NCBI GenBank assembly: GCA_003342895.1
Contig: PTFA01000012.1
Span: 8,356,252-8,420,251 of the forward strand
From: Casuarius casuarius
Taxonomy: Eukaryota > Chordata > Aves > Casuariiformes > Casuariidae
DNA length: 64,000 bases
Reading direction: 5' to 3'
The translations under genes and the position numbers were made by a program. Of the stretch, positions 13,201-25,545 are shown piece after piece. The notes beneath the pieces were generated by a model. The model saw nothing but the letters and a program-made list of their open reading frames with translations, did not search any database and had not been told where the DNA came from. Every line of letters begins with the position of its first letter. The stretch's first letter is position 1.

Positions 13201-14140
13201 TGTGTGCATGTGTGTAAACAATGAAAGAACAGGTCATTGCAGCCTCAGTCCTGTACTCTTTCTTCAGACATGCCAATAAATCACTTCGATGCTAATAAGG
13301 ACACCAGAATAAAGACTCCAGAAGTTAACACTCAGGACTGTGAAAATAGACCCCTAAGTCACCACTGTAAGTTTTGACTTTTAATTTCTCCAAAACTTGC
13401 CTATACAAGGTCACATGTGATTTTTCAAAATGTTTCTCATCTTTTTAAGAAGCAGATTGGATTGATTATTTTGCCCTAGAAAAACCTCAGATGTTCCTAA
13501 CAGTATTTCTTATTGTAAATATTCATGAATAAGACGTAGAGAAGAACTCTTTCAAAGTGGGGAGACACAACCTTAAGTTACAAGATCCTTAAGTCTGGAC
13601 ATGAGTTGGGCCATATCAGCCCACATTATTCTCATGCATTGCAGAGAGACTCTTATCAGGGCTGAATATTCTACAAGGCAGAAGTTAGCTCCATGCAGTA
13701 CATGAGACATGACTTTATTTTAACCTTTATTACTGCTTCCAGAAATTTAGAAATTCACGTCTTCAGGAAAATCTTTCTGTTTTTCTATAACCAAGTTGTT
13801 TTTATTTTGGTATGAATCTTGACATGATTTGTTTACTCTAAAAAAACCCCCATAGTTCTGTACTATCGAGGCATTCAGGAACTGTGCAGGGCCCGGAATT
13901 GCAGAAGGCAAGAGCTGAGTAATTGAATATTTTCTTCAAATGAACAGGCTGTAGCAATCGAGCAGAATCATTGGCCAATCAGATACTGGATTAGAAATGG
14001 AGAGGTGATATAAATGAATCTTCAGAGGCTCAACAGGGGCTCTTTCCTGCTACTTAGGGCATCTTTTCAGGAATGATAGTTACAACGGAGAAGAAATTTG
14101 AGCTTAGGTTGCAAGCGTTGCTTGAGCTTATTGTGAAACA
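10253..14140. other. non-coding DNA with a possibly constrained block
   Basis: No gene recognised. About 12375-12620 stands out by eye for mixed composition, retained CpGs (ccaatcgatgc, cagcgcgtaag) and homeodomain-like and E-box-like words, as expected of a conserved non-coding element. Conservation cannot be measured from one sequence. At 13146-13153 and 13170-13177 there is an 8-bp inverted repeat (tttgatag/ctatcaaa) with a 16-nt loop. Confidence 0.4.
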
Positions 14141-14191
14141 ATGGGGAACACCATCCTTTCAAGGGAATGGGGATACCATCCTTTCAAGGGA
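14141..14191. repeat. two-copy tandem repeat of 25-26 bp
   Basis: Unit 1 (14141-14166) and unit 2 (14167-14191) both start with atgggga, share accatcctttcaaggga, and differ only by a 1-2 base change in the middle. This is a recent local duplication. Confidence 0.92.
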
Positions 14192-17100
14192 ATTTACAGC
14201 TCTTTGTGTTAATCCATTTTTTAAAATGTCAAATGGAAAGAGATAACAGTACTAGGTAGACATTCTGTGTGAAGAACCTTTGAAAATTCATGTATGATAC
14301 AGCAAGAGAAAAAATTTACTTCGTCAGCATCCTTAGGATTTTCAGGCCACCGAGGAACAGCAGGAACAGCTTTGAGAGGAAAAATAATTAATTTTAACTT
14401 TATCATATAATTTCAAGCTTTGATAGTGATATTGATTCAGGAGTTCTTGGACATGTGGCAATGGTTAGAAAAATTATATCCAGTTCAAGGTCTGTGAATT
14501 AATAGATGGAAATGCTTTGGAAGATTTTAAGAAAGAAGGAATCTCTGCCAGGCCAATACTCATTATAACATTTCCTTGCCTGATTTATTTTCTCTGAGAA
14601 AGAAAAACTTTAAAACTTTGAAAATATTTGTGGTGATAAACACTAGAATTTATGTTTGCAGAAACCTCAGTACAGCTCAGACAAGAGAAAATATGGAAAT
14701 ACAAACTAAATATTTTTGAGATTGCAAGACAAAAAGCAAAGCTCACAGGCATCAATAGGGATGAATGCAAGGTTTCCCCTCCTGCCCAATGAATCCATTA
14801 CTGATGACATTCTACTGATTCATTTCTGCACATGCTATATAAGCGATCATAGTTTTTCATAGGAAAAGCTAGCCTACTGTTACAGCAAAACATCTGAAAA
14901 TCCAGGAACCAGTGGGATTAATATCTCTGATGATTTACTGTTCCTAAGGGCTTTTACCTCCAGTGAACTGGATTCAGATGCTGTCTTTGGTTGAAAGGGA
15001 AAAATTATGTAATAGCCTTGCTTTAAAAACCTGCTGTAAATCCATCTACCTAGCAAAATCACTCTAAAGATGGAATGTTTTTGCAGATATTTAAATAATG
15101 ATTTCACAGCAATGATAAAGATTCATCAGATCAGAACTGTAATATATTCATAGGGCTGTGTGAAACAAGATTGAACAGCAGCTCTAAGCAATAGCATTTG
15201 TTCCTTGTTTACATGAGCATTCCTTTTTTATTATTATTTTCAAAGAGAAAAACAAACAAAAGCAGAAAATTCAAGGGTTTCCTGTAAAGATTTGGAAAGA
15301 CTCATTTGGAAAAGCCTTTTGGGGTTCTGCTCATTCACTGCAGCCTTAGGAAACTAATCTGTGCTCATCAGTAAATGATACTACTTATCCTTCTCAGAGC
15401 TGGATTTTTATGTAGTACAGCAAGTCTTATGTTTATGTTTAACTTTGGGTGCCTTCACCTATTTATCCACAAAAAAATTGCAGATTTATGTACATAAAAA
15501 CAATCACTGGGGAGTAAAGAATAAAACAATGTACAGCCTTGACAAATAAAAAGAAAAAAATTTTTGGAAAAAGTAGGCTTAATGTTTCTACTATCTTTTG
15601 ATTCTCTACAAAGAATTCCTGAAGGATTTTATACTTAGAAGTGGTTATACTGAAATATTTTATGCTCAATACATAGCTAAGAGTAGAGGCAGAAGAAAGA
15701 AAAATGCATATTGAATAGAAGCAGCAGTATTTTTAAATATGTTGAAGTTCTTGTGCTCATTTTTCTCTCTTATTATGATAAATCTTCATTTAAGTGACAC
15801 AGAAGTTACAATATCTATGTTTATCAGTTGCTCACTGTCTGGGTCTGGACCAAGGAGAAAGCTCTTCTTAGAGCTAAATAAATATTGAAAAAACAGAATT
15901 ACAAAAAGAAAACTGTGAAAATACTCCCTGGACACTGGATTATGTATAATAGTCTCAGCACCCTTCCTAATAGTCCAGTGTTCAAACAGTCAAACTTTCC
16001 TTCTCCGATTCAAACTCTAACGATGGACTCAGAGTAATGCTGTTATAATTCACTTTCTTTTAATAGTGTAACATTTTCCAGCTGCACCATTTTAGCAGGT
16101 TTTTGTGCCATCTGTCGATATTCTGGTAACCGGTCTTTACATAAATAATAAGTAGTATTTTTTACCAGACTTTTTTTTAATTGATTTTTATTTTTGTTTT
16201 CTATTGCCTTTTTGAGTTTTATTTGACTTCCTTATACTTTAATCTTACACTTATCTTGTACTTCAATCTTAAAAGCAGTATAACAGCAAGAAAAGGCCAA
16301 CATATTAAATAGACGTTTTGTTTTCTTAGAGAACCTCTGTAACTGTAAAATCCAAGAAAACTCATTGCACTACCATTATTATGTGTTGCCCTCTTTGTTA
16401 ACCGCATCCTAAGGCCACTTTAGGAACAGGTAATTCTGCACCTCGCAAATTATCCACTGACATGTGAATTAACAGCATCAAGACTCATTGCCAGTTTACA
16501 GTACTAATTGTTGCTACTTTGTGCTCTTTTGTTGCATACAGCCTGTGCAAAATAGTTTTTAATGAGACTATTGCTCTTTTTTTTGTTATACTCTTAATTC
16601 TTTTCCCCTGTGGTTAAAACTCTAATCAACAGCTTCATTTACAACAGCCGTTCTAAAACAAAAGTAACTATGTCTAACCGAACACAAATTAAGTTTCTAG
16701 AGTTTTTGTTTCCGTTGCCATTTTTGTTGTATATCTCAAATGGCTAAATTCTTGTTTGTTTAATAAATGATACTCGTTGCCTATAAAGTTCAGGTGTACA
16801 TGTGAAATGGTTCCCCCAAATCAGACACCTGCTATGCTGAAGGAAGGGAAGAGGCATGGTCAGAGTGTACTTACTGTAATTGCTCGTTCCCAGTGCCAGC
16901 CAGTCCTTTGAGGATCCCTGTCATCCTCAGGCTACACTAACTTGAGTAAAAACCATCACAGTGGATTCCCAGGCAGAGAAGTAAGGAGCTATAGCTTGTT
17001 TCCTGATGGTCCCACCCTTCCACTTGGTAGCTCTTGACTTCATGGAGAATGGATGAAACTTCTCTTCAAAGAGAGAAGCTGATTAGCAGCAATCCCCAAA

Positions 17101-17689
17101 TTTGTGAAGCTATGCCTCTATGAAGGCAGAGAAGCACCTCCATTAAGATCAAAAACTGTGTGTTACTCTACCATTGCTATCAAAAATTTGTGCTCACATC
17201 TCATTATTTTGGCAGGGGGGAATGAAACCACACTTAAGATGAATGATATGTAAAGACAGAAGTGGCCGTATAAATCTTTCTTTATAGATTTTATCATAAT
17301 TTAATTTTTTCTTTTTTTCTTTTGAGTTTTCTGTATCTTGATATCTCCTCTTGTAGACGCTAGAACAAAAGAATATAGTGTTCAGCCTAATGACTAAGAA
17401 GGTTATATATTTACTTACATGCTTTATTTTCCTAATGTGCTCTTGTGTAGCTGAAAGAGCAGACATATGAAATTATCAGATGTCCTCTAGCAGAAAGAGA
17501 GCAAATTTTAAGAGATCATTACCACAGTGCCATCCCTTATATACAGTAAAGCTAGTATAGCTACTCCACTAACGTGCATCTCTTATATTATGGTCAGTAC
17601 TTCTATCAAATTTTTCAACTGATATTTTCTACTACTCAAAAAGGTTACTGTACTGTTGTACAGTACTGTTACTGTGCACATTTGAGGCT
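14192..17689. other. AT-rich non-coding DNA
   Basis: No gene recognised. A weak - strand exon-like block (16936-16875) has an acceptor-like ttag and a perfect gtaagt donor with an open 20-codon frame, but it is too short to support. A small perfect hairpin (gtactgt-ttg-acagtac) lies at 17650-17666. Confidence 0.5.
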
Positions 17690-18090
17690 TAATTCAGCTC
17701 TTTTCCCCATTCACAATGTAGGTCTCTGTATATTTCTTTCCTGGATTATCTGTCAGCAATCTTATCACTTTACATTGCTCTTCAATAAAGCTCCTTATCA
17801 GCTCAAGCCTCTTCTTTTCTGAGTCATTCTGAACTTTGCTCTCCTCCACCTTTGTGCTGACTGGCCTCCACTTTTTTAGAGGTTGTAAACTCCACCAAGG
17901 CACTGAATGTTGTCTCTTCCAAGTTGCTGACCTATAAAGTGAACAGAATCAGTCCTAATGTTAATCCATATACTATCACTTCAGTCAATTCTCTATCACA
18001 AACTGCCTGTATTATTTTCTGTCTCCAATAGCCATCTAGTTTCCTAATCTACTCAAGATTTTCAGTCTGCTTAGTATGGCAGTGTAATCA
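17690..18090 (-). mobile_element. possible degraded CR1 reverse-transcriptase (ORF2) relic
   Basis: Read on the - strand, the stretch around 17925-17990 resembles the CR1 ORF2 passage that encodes 'LFTLFINDLEEG' and the following lines (ctgattctgttcactttat, then cagcaacttggaagag). It is followed by a 69-codon Lys/Glu-rich frame (17903-17694). On the + strand, 'ccatctagtttcctaatct' resembles the antisense text found in old CR1 copies. There are several frame breaks and no complete domain. The match is from memory of the family, not an alignment, so confidence is low. Confidence 0.33.
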
Positions 18091-21000
18091 TAATTGTCCA
18101 CTTGCCATGTTTTGTCTCTGAAGTATACTTCTGGCAGGAAGAGATAAATAGAAAGAGCTGTGGGGAAGTCAGGGAAAGTAATGGGAGACATCTAGGATTA
18201 GAACACTTTTAAAGTGTTTATGGTCTTTAAAGACCAATTGGAAAGAAGGCACTGAAACACCAGAAGACGTAGAAGCTTAATAAATCATATGCAATCCAGT
18301 GTTTTGTTTTGCCTAAAAAAATATCCACACTGCCTTTTTTTATAAAAGAATAGATGGTACCAAAATTTTAAGTCTAGTGTAATGGAAATACGAGGAGAAG
18401 GAAGGGTGAAAATGAAGGATGCGACAGTGTCTTTTACTGATAAGAGAGAGGAATGTCTGGAAATGGCAACATAAAGCAAGAAAAGAATGGTTAAACTACA
18501 GATACAGTTGCAATTACAGTCAGATTTTTCTGAATAGTTATCAACTGGGTGCTTAATGTTCTTCCTAATCTCTTTCCTGAAGCCACTGTTTAAATAGAGT
18601 TGGGTAGATCTGCACTGTGGAAATGTGGATAATGAAGACTCTTACGAACCAGAAGGTATTTATTATATGCTTAAATATTAATTTCATATCTGTACATATC
18701 TGCATTTGGGGATTGGAAAGTGGTTAAGATGCTCTGCACTAAAAAGTGGCGAAAAGACTGGAGTTTTCAGGGTCTCATACAAATAATGTTCTTCAGAAAA
18801 AAGAAAAAAAAACTCATCACATTTAAAAGATGAAATTTAGCTTCTTTTTAAGCTGAGACAATGCCATAAATTCCTAGGTCCTATATTTTCTAGGCTGAGT
18901 CATTCTGTAATAGCACTGTTTCGGTGGGGTTATTCTGTGCATGTTCAACCTTCCGAAAGAGAATTTGCCTCATTAAAATAGTTCTCTGAGGTAGATGTTA
19001 GAGCCGTAGTATGGTTTTCTAATAACCTGGAAGTTTTAATAAGCTGAAATGAGGTAATAGGTTTAAGTCTGAATAACTTCAGCTGACAATAAAAGACCCA
19101 TTCAAACTGTCTTAGATGGGTGAAACAATTACCTTAAATAGTTCAAGTTTGAATATGGCTTGATATTGAAGGAGGATCACTATTTTGACCCAGCCTCTAA
19201 AGGACATGAATATGCAGAGAAAACTAATTACATGATTTTCATTTTGATTCCCTTGCTGTTTGGAATGAAAAGCTAAGACCGTCTTGTGTATTGAAGAGGT
19301 TGAAAAGAAAGAACTTCAATTCAAAGGCTGCTTTTCTCTTACCTTCTGAATTGCTCCCAATACTTGTTTCTGTAACATGATACAGCACACAGCTGTTTGA
19401 ATGTGTCATGGAGCGGTGTGTTAGTTATGTACAAGTACAAGAGGTACTGTTTGAAGTTAAACCTGATACCTTCAAACAGTGCCATTTTAGCTGATGATGC
19501 CTTTTAAACAGTGCTATAGCAAAGAAGAGAAGTAACTATTCCATTCCACTATAATAACATATTGTGACTAACTTGAAGGAAGTTAATTCTGTATTCTAGG
19601 GGCCCAGACCTCAGAGTTTGAAATTTCTTCTAGTATGGGAGGAAGTTCTCACAGGAAAGGTGTGGGCCTTTCAGGGAGGGCCATGCATTGTGTCTTGTCT
19701 TCAGAAATACACTAATATTAAACCCCATCTACATTTAATTGTAATCAGATCATATTTCTTTTTTTCCCAAAATATGATGAGACTAAATAGAACAATTTAT
19801 AAGTCACTATATCATAAAGATAGCTGCATCATCTTTGTTGAAGCTGCTGTGGCAAAGCAACTCCTTCTTAAGTAGTCTTTTATATGCAGATTCTATAGGT
19901 ACACGCTTATGTCTTAGCAGCTGCACATAAATGACATTTGAGACTATGTGAAAAGTGGCACATAAAGCCTTTTTTAGCTTAAGAAAAATCTAATGGTAAA
20001 ATATAGCATTTTTATCTGAAGGGCTAAATTTTATGCAGACATTAGCACATTAGCATTTATGTGAGTGGTGCATCAATTTTCTCCATCAGCAACCACTGTG
20101 ACATGCATTATCCACTAGGATAAAAATTGTTTGAAAATTACCAGGAATTTTAGAATCGTCTCCCAAAGTTTCAGATTATACTCCATTTATCAGGAAATTA
20201 TTATCCACTTATATCTACCTAAAGATTCTTAGGTTAACAAGGAATTGTTTGCTTCTTAACAAAGTAAGACCCACATTCCAGGCATCTTATCGAACAATCA
20301 TAAATCCATAACTTTAAAACAACTCAAAAAGATTAGTAGAAGTGAGGTATCTTTAAAACCTCTATTTCATATAAATGGTTAAATATGTATTATATGGTAT
20401 CATTTAAATAGTGTCAGATTTTAAATTTTGAGAATTAGATAATCCCGGGTATGAGGAAATTACCTTTTTAAAAGCATATTGAACTTGAGGTCTATATTGC
20501 CTGGAGTATAGCTTTTTAATACTGTACGAGAAAGCCACAAAGAAAAGAATATTCCTCAGCAAGCTCTAAGCCACCAATATTTTATTTTCCCCCAAATGCT
20601 GCTGTTGTATTTCCAGTATCTGGGGTACACAGGTCACTTGATGATATCTACATTTTCTTCCTGTGTGGATTCACCTAGTAGTTTTGTTGATTTATAGTTG
20701 TTTTGGTTTTGTAAATGTATAGAAAAAGCAAGGTGAGCTGTCATTAATCCAATCATTTTTGCTTAGGAACTCTACATTTTGGTCACAGATCAAGCTGCTT
20801 ATTTGTACTTTGATCGTTAGATGCTTGACTAAGTATCCTGGCAACCACACTCTACAGATGCCTACACTGTTTCCAGTGCAGGAGGTAACGGAAATTGCCT
20901 AGTCATGTGGTTGGCAGGAAGAAAGTCTAAGAATCAATTTTTCAAGTCCTAATATATATCTACATGACAGTCAAATAGTGGTATTCTCTCAGCTAAGAAT

Positions 21001-21922
21001 TACTGGTAGCTGGATCTATATGGCCTATAAACCATTCCTTGTAAAAACTGTTATCTTACTACTGTGGAAAGAAGAGCACTACCAATCTTTGAGGAGAGAT
21101 AAATGAATCAGTTTGGGATAAAATAAAACTTGGGCCAAATCTCAGTCATGATCTTACTGTGGCTATAGTTGAGCAAGTGCTCTGCAATTACTATTTTATT
21201 TGAAAATGTGTTCTTTCATCAAGTAGCAGCAGCTCCCAGAATATTAAGAATTCTGAACATTTTTAACAGATACCTAGAAACTTGTTCTTAAAAGTGGCTT
21301 CTGTATAGCCAGCAGAGTAAACTGGAGCCCTTTGATTAAAACCATAGGTTACATGTTTCTAGTCTAGGCTATTCCTCTATTTCATCATTAAAGGGGCTTT
21401 GAAAAGTTAAAAAAGAAAATTATGTGCAATTTTTTTTTGTGCAAGAGCCAACTAGTTTATGTAGCTAAATCTAGTTTAGGTCCTAGGCATTTGGGGATAA
21501 TGCTACTACACCATTCAGGGCCCCTTCCTCCTTTCAGACCATCTTTGAGTCTTAATAGGCCTGTCCATCTCTGTTGGCTCAGAATACACCATTTCTGCAA
21601 ATGCACAGCTTTGCACTTGTAAATTGCACCTTTGAACCATTTTGGGTGGTCTTCAGTTGCAGTCAGATAAGCGTCTTGATCCTGGATGTGGATCCAGATG
21701 GATGTGGTTCTACTTTTTTGCATACAGAGCAAAAAAAAATCATGTTGAGTCCCATGCTCTTCTGGAGTGGCTGCTAGAATCCAGCCAGGATACCTTTAGG
21801 GATCTAAAATGGCTTTAACCACTTATGTTTAAGCAACTGAATCAAACTAAGTATATGTAATTACTTCTGGAAGTTTGCAAAATCACAATTTTTGTTTTGC
21901 TTTTGCTAAAACTATGTTGTAG
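18091..21922. other. AT-rich non-coding DNA
   Basis: No gene or named repeat recognised apart from the inverted repeat at 19443-19483, listed separately. Confidence 0.5.
19443..19483. repeat. 14-bp inverted repeat (hairpin)
   Basis: ggtactgtttgaag (19443-19456) is complementary to cttcaaacagtgcc (19470-19483) with a single G-U-type pair and a 13-nt loop. A further partial copy of the right arm (aaacagtgc) occurs about 25 nt downstream. The stem is shorter than a standard animal pre-miRNA, so it may be part of an old MITE-like element or chance. Confidence 0.7.
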
Positions 21923-22106
21923 ACGTACTTGCAGGAAGGATTTTTGATGCCTCTGTAACTGAAGTGAATCCAATCATCAAGAAAGATAACGAAGTCCATG
22001 CACTGGTGGAACCCCATTTTGCTCCCAGATATGTCTGTTTATTTTCCATTAAAATGATTCCACTCGAACAAAGAGGCTATGCCAGCAGAGAATTTTATCT
22101 GCCAAC
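21923..22106 (+). other. possible coding exon, product unknown
   Basis: A T-rich tract followed by 'actatgttgtag' gives an acceptor. The next 184 nt are open in one frame until a TGA directly overlapping a candidate donor (ccaac then gtgaat). The translation has balanced composition (starts VLAGRIFDASVTEV, later VEPHFAPRYVCLFSIKMIP) rather than the Leu/Phe/Cys bias of neighbouring chance frames. If the gtgaat donor is used, the exon ends after two codon bases, and the acceptor at 22358 restores the same frame. I do not recognise the family. A 60-codon open frame alone is not unusual, so this remains a lead. Confidence 0.25.
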
Positions 22107-22358
22107 GTGAATAGGAGCTGTAGATGCACAATGTTGCCCAAATGTCTTCAGAATATGCATATGATTAACTCTGAAATGGAAGATAGCGCAGGGGTGATGG
22201 TATGTACCAACAGCATTTCTTACTCTCCTCTGGCAATAGTGACTGAGGAGTAGCAGCTATCCCCTTTCTCAAGCAGTGCATATGTACTGAGTGATCCTAT
22301 TGTTACCAAATGGATTTATGATTCCTTACTATATTGACACTGCTCTTAACTATTGCAG

Positions 22359-22403
22359 AGTTGTTCTCATTGGAATTGATATTCCATCAGTCTTTCATGC
22401 AAT
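22359..22403 (+). other. possible 45-nt exon following 21923-22106
   Basis: The segment is preceded by 'cttaactattgcag' and followed by a strong donor, gtaagtaacc. One frame reads VVLIGIDIPSVFHA, and this is the frame reached if the preceding candidate exon is spliced at 22106. The length is a multiple of three. Two consensus splice sites 45 nt apart with compatible phase are suggestive but not proof. Confidence 0.22.
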
Positions 22404-24907
22404 GTAAGTAACCGTATTGATTACCTATTACCCCTCATCTTCCTTCAGTAACTCTGCCAAATTTTTCATATGAAACTCAGCTAAATTTATTGGGATGTCT
22501 TTAGTATGATGGCCATTAGCTCTTTCTTTTGTGGATTTAACTTCCTTAATTTTTTTTTTTATGTAGTCTCACATGAGCTTTTAACAACTCTGTCTTTAGC
22601 CACTGATTCTGTGTTTTAAGCAGAAATTCTTCAGATGTTCGCTATTAACAGCACCTAGTGACCGGTTTATTGAAACTGGCTAGCCAGCCTAAGCTGTAAA
22701 TCGCATGGTGTTTAGCTTAATGCTCCACGGATAACTGCAGAGTGGAAAGTTTTGGAGAAGATTATGATGAAGATTTATAATATTGCCAGTGTACTTATGG
22801 TATACAAATAGATGTAGCATGGCTGCAGCAGCTGTGTTGGAAAGTCAGTTGTTCCCTTGTCATACAAGTAATAGATTTTCCGCTAATCAAAATGTTCTGG
22901 TAAGTTTATAAAAAAAGGAAATGCTCATGGCTTCAAAAATCCATTAACCACAAGTAAGTACTTCACCAGTTGTGCACATACAGTACCATGCACTTATTTA
23001 AATTTTCTGTTTCATATTATGTGCTCAGTCTTCTAATGATTCCTTCTTTAATTCCTCCACAGATGCAGTTAATGTTCTGCGTGGCTCAGCATTGGCCCTT
23101 GCTTTTGTTTGTCAATGAGCCCTCCGATAAAAATAATATTTGGACATAGGGACACAGAAAACATTGCTGTACATCTGGACTATAAGCATATTACATACAA
23201 AATCTGTTCTGTAGTTTTTTCAAAAACTCAGCTGATGCTTTTTTAGAGACATAGCAGATTATATTTTGAAAAAGTAAGGTTTTATGTCTGGAAGTTATTT
23301 TTGTTTTGAGTTGGACAAAATGGAACACATTTCCTTAGGTGTACGAAGGCTGGTGAATATGAAGCATCTAAAAATTGAGACATGAAGTATTGAATTACTT
23401 GTCCTCTTCACATGTCAGATTTCTTGGTAATTTCCCACTTCCATTCTACACATGATTTAGTGTTGATTCCAATTAAAACTTGGTTAGTATATTTTATAGT
23501 GCAATTTTCAATACAATCCTACACAAAATATCTCAGAGCTTATACCTTGTGTTATTATAAAAACAGTTGCTTATCATCACCTTTGCATTTGTAATACTTA
23601 GTATGCACTAGGTAAACAAATATTAAGTAATGTAAAAAGCTAAGAACTATAATATAAATTTGCAGTACTCATCATCCTGAAAATTAAACAAGGAAACTGA
23701 GGATATATCCAAATAAATACAGAGTCTAAGGGCCAATAATTCACAAAAGAGAGTCAAATTAATAACATAAATATTTGAATATAGCAAATGGTTTGATTAG
23801 CTGCTTTTATAACAGAAGTTAAAGAAAATATGACATCTGTGTGTTATTGCAGCATTATATATTCACTGCTGAACACTTGCAAGGCAACCTGAATGTTACA
23901 GTTGAGCTGGTATGAATTGTTGTAGCCTTTAGTTGGATAAAAACTATAGTTAGAAGACAACTCTAATCAAGTTCAGGAAGCTGGTGACTTAACTTCAATG
24001 ACACTAATTCAATATTATATCCAAAATCTGAAACTCCTATTTATATCTTAAATTTGCTTATATGTATGTTCACTCAGCTTCTACTTATTCCACATTTAGT
24101 GCAGCTTCAGGTGCATGTTTCATAGAAGGGCACCTGTGCCCTCAGTTGGAAGACAATAATAGTTGGAAGACAACAGTATGCGGCCTTCCTAAAGTCTACA
24201 GACAATGGATTTAATGCACCACAGAAGTCTGTGTAGTCATCTTTGTTTTCAACTGAAAAATTGCAACAAAAGGGAAGTAGTCATTACTTCTCTAGTCATT
24301 TTTTCCTGGAAGAGATTTCTGAGTATGCCGTGGAACATTATATAGTCAGAAGTAAGGGAGGAAGCTTATTTTCTACGACGATAGCTTGCTGAGAAGAGAG
24401 CCATGAAGAAAAAAAGAAATCTTTTAATAGCTGTTCTTTGAGACACCTGTTGAAGAGTAATTATACCTCATCTCTTAAATCAAAGCTATGAGAAACTGTA
24501 GTAGAATGCAGTAAAATGCGGCAACAATAGTGCTCTGAACGCCGTGCTCAGCTGTAGGGTTGCAAGGTTAGAAGAAGAGAGAGATTTCTGGGCTGCATTC
24601 ATTTTGATGCCTGCCTTAGATGGTGGCTGAGAAAGAGATACACATTTCCACAGATGTTTTAATTTGTTTCTGGCACAAAACGAAGAAGGAGAGACTCTCT
24701 TAAGATCTTGCTTCTACCAAAGGAAGGATAAAGATTGCTAAATATCTATGTTCCATCCACATGAAAGTCATTTTTAAATCATTATTTTCAAAGACAATTT
24801 ATTCTTTAGAGCATAGTGAAATGTTACCTTTCACCATTGGGATAACATTGTACATTATGCCTTTCTCCTTTTTACTGCCTAATCAGTCAATGGAATCATT
24901 TTGACTT
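22404..24907. other. AT-rich non-coding DNA
   Basis: No gene recognised. Near 22630-22740 there is a CpG-retaining passage (agtgaccggtttattg, taaatcgcatgg, ctccacggataac) that might be a conserved non-coding element. At 24150-24173 a short duplication (agttggaagacaa twice) is visible. Confidence 0.45.
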
Positions 24908-25174
24908 ATGGCCGTCAGGGCGCCGTGCGGCCGGCAGCTCCCGGGGCTGGTACTGATGGGAGCTCCCCATGGGGCAGGGCTGGGCCTGGTAGCCCGGGCC
25001 CATCTCTCCATCCACGAGGGAGCAGGGCACCAGGGGCCCCTGCAGGGTAGTTCAGTTGGGCACCAAAGGCGAGAGCCTCTAGCCACCAGCAGCTCCCAAA
25101 GGAAGGAGGCACAGGCCTTCACTGAGGCTTTTTTCAGGTCTTTCCTCCCAGCAGCTCTTTTCAGCTGGGCTTGA
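24908..25174 (+). CDS. 88-codon GC-rich open frame, function unknown
   Basis: The frame runs from an ATG placed exactly at the GC-island edge (cttATGGCC, G at +4 but C at -3, so only a moderate Kozak context) to a TGA at 25172. It starts MAVRAPCGRQLPGLVL and is rich in Ala, Gly, Ser and Arg. No signal peptide, domain or motif was recognised. The opposite strand is also open over much of this region, as is common in GC-rich DNA, so openness is weak evidence. It could be a real small gene, the first exon of one, or a by-product of composition. Confidence 0.2.
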   Translation: MAVRAPCGRQLPGLVLMGAPHGAGLGLVARAHLSIHEGAGHQGPLQGSSVGHQRREPLATSSSQRKEAQAFTEAFFRSFLPAALFSWA

Positions 25175-25545
25175 AAGCAGCCAACTAGAAGGGTGTGTGC
25201 TCAGGGCCCTGACCACGGTCAGCTTAGACACCAGAGAGGTCCTGCAGAAAAATGCCCAGCATATTTTTATAAGAGGTGCAGCACAGAGCTCATAATCCGG
25301 TAGTTCATCCCTTTTCTCCCTGGGACAGGCAAGACATGCGATCTGCTCCTCCAGACTTCAATGATTCAGGAAAGAAGTAGCTCTAGATGCAATTTCAGCA
25401 AGCTTAGTCTTACCGCTGTGCTGCAGTGCACCCTGACCTCCCACTCCCACTGTGCGTCGTGCTGGAGTGCAGTGGTTTTCCTCGGGAGCATACACTGCGG
25501 CTTGCTCCTGTCCAGCCATCGCTGTGTGAGAGAGTCTTTATGGCA
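24908..25545. promoter_or_regulatory. GC/CpG-rich island with abrupt left edge
   Basis: Composition changes within about 10 bp from AT-rich (aatcattttgactt) to strongly GC/CpG-rich (gggcgccgtgcggccgg) and fades after about 25545. Such an island in AT-rich avian DNA may be a promoter, an inserted GC-rich element (LTR or retrocopy), or an exon of an unrecognised gene. I found no LTR termini, poly(A) signal or target-site duplication that would settle it. A TATA-like string (tttttataagagg) lies at about 25264-25276. Confidence 0.4.

Noticed and set aside
16875..16936. - strand exon-like segment with gtaagt donor
   Set aside because: Only 20 codons; isolated splice-like pairs of this quality are common by chance.
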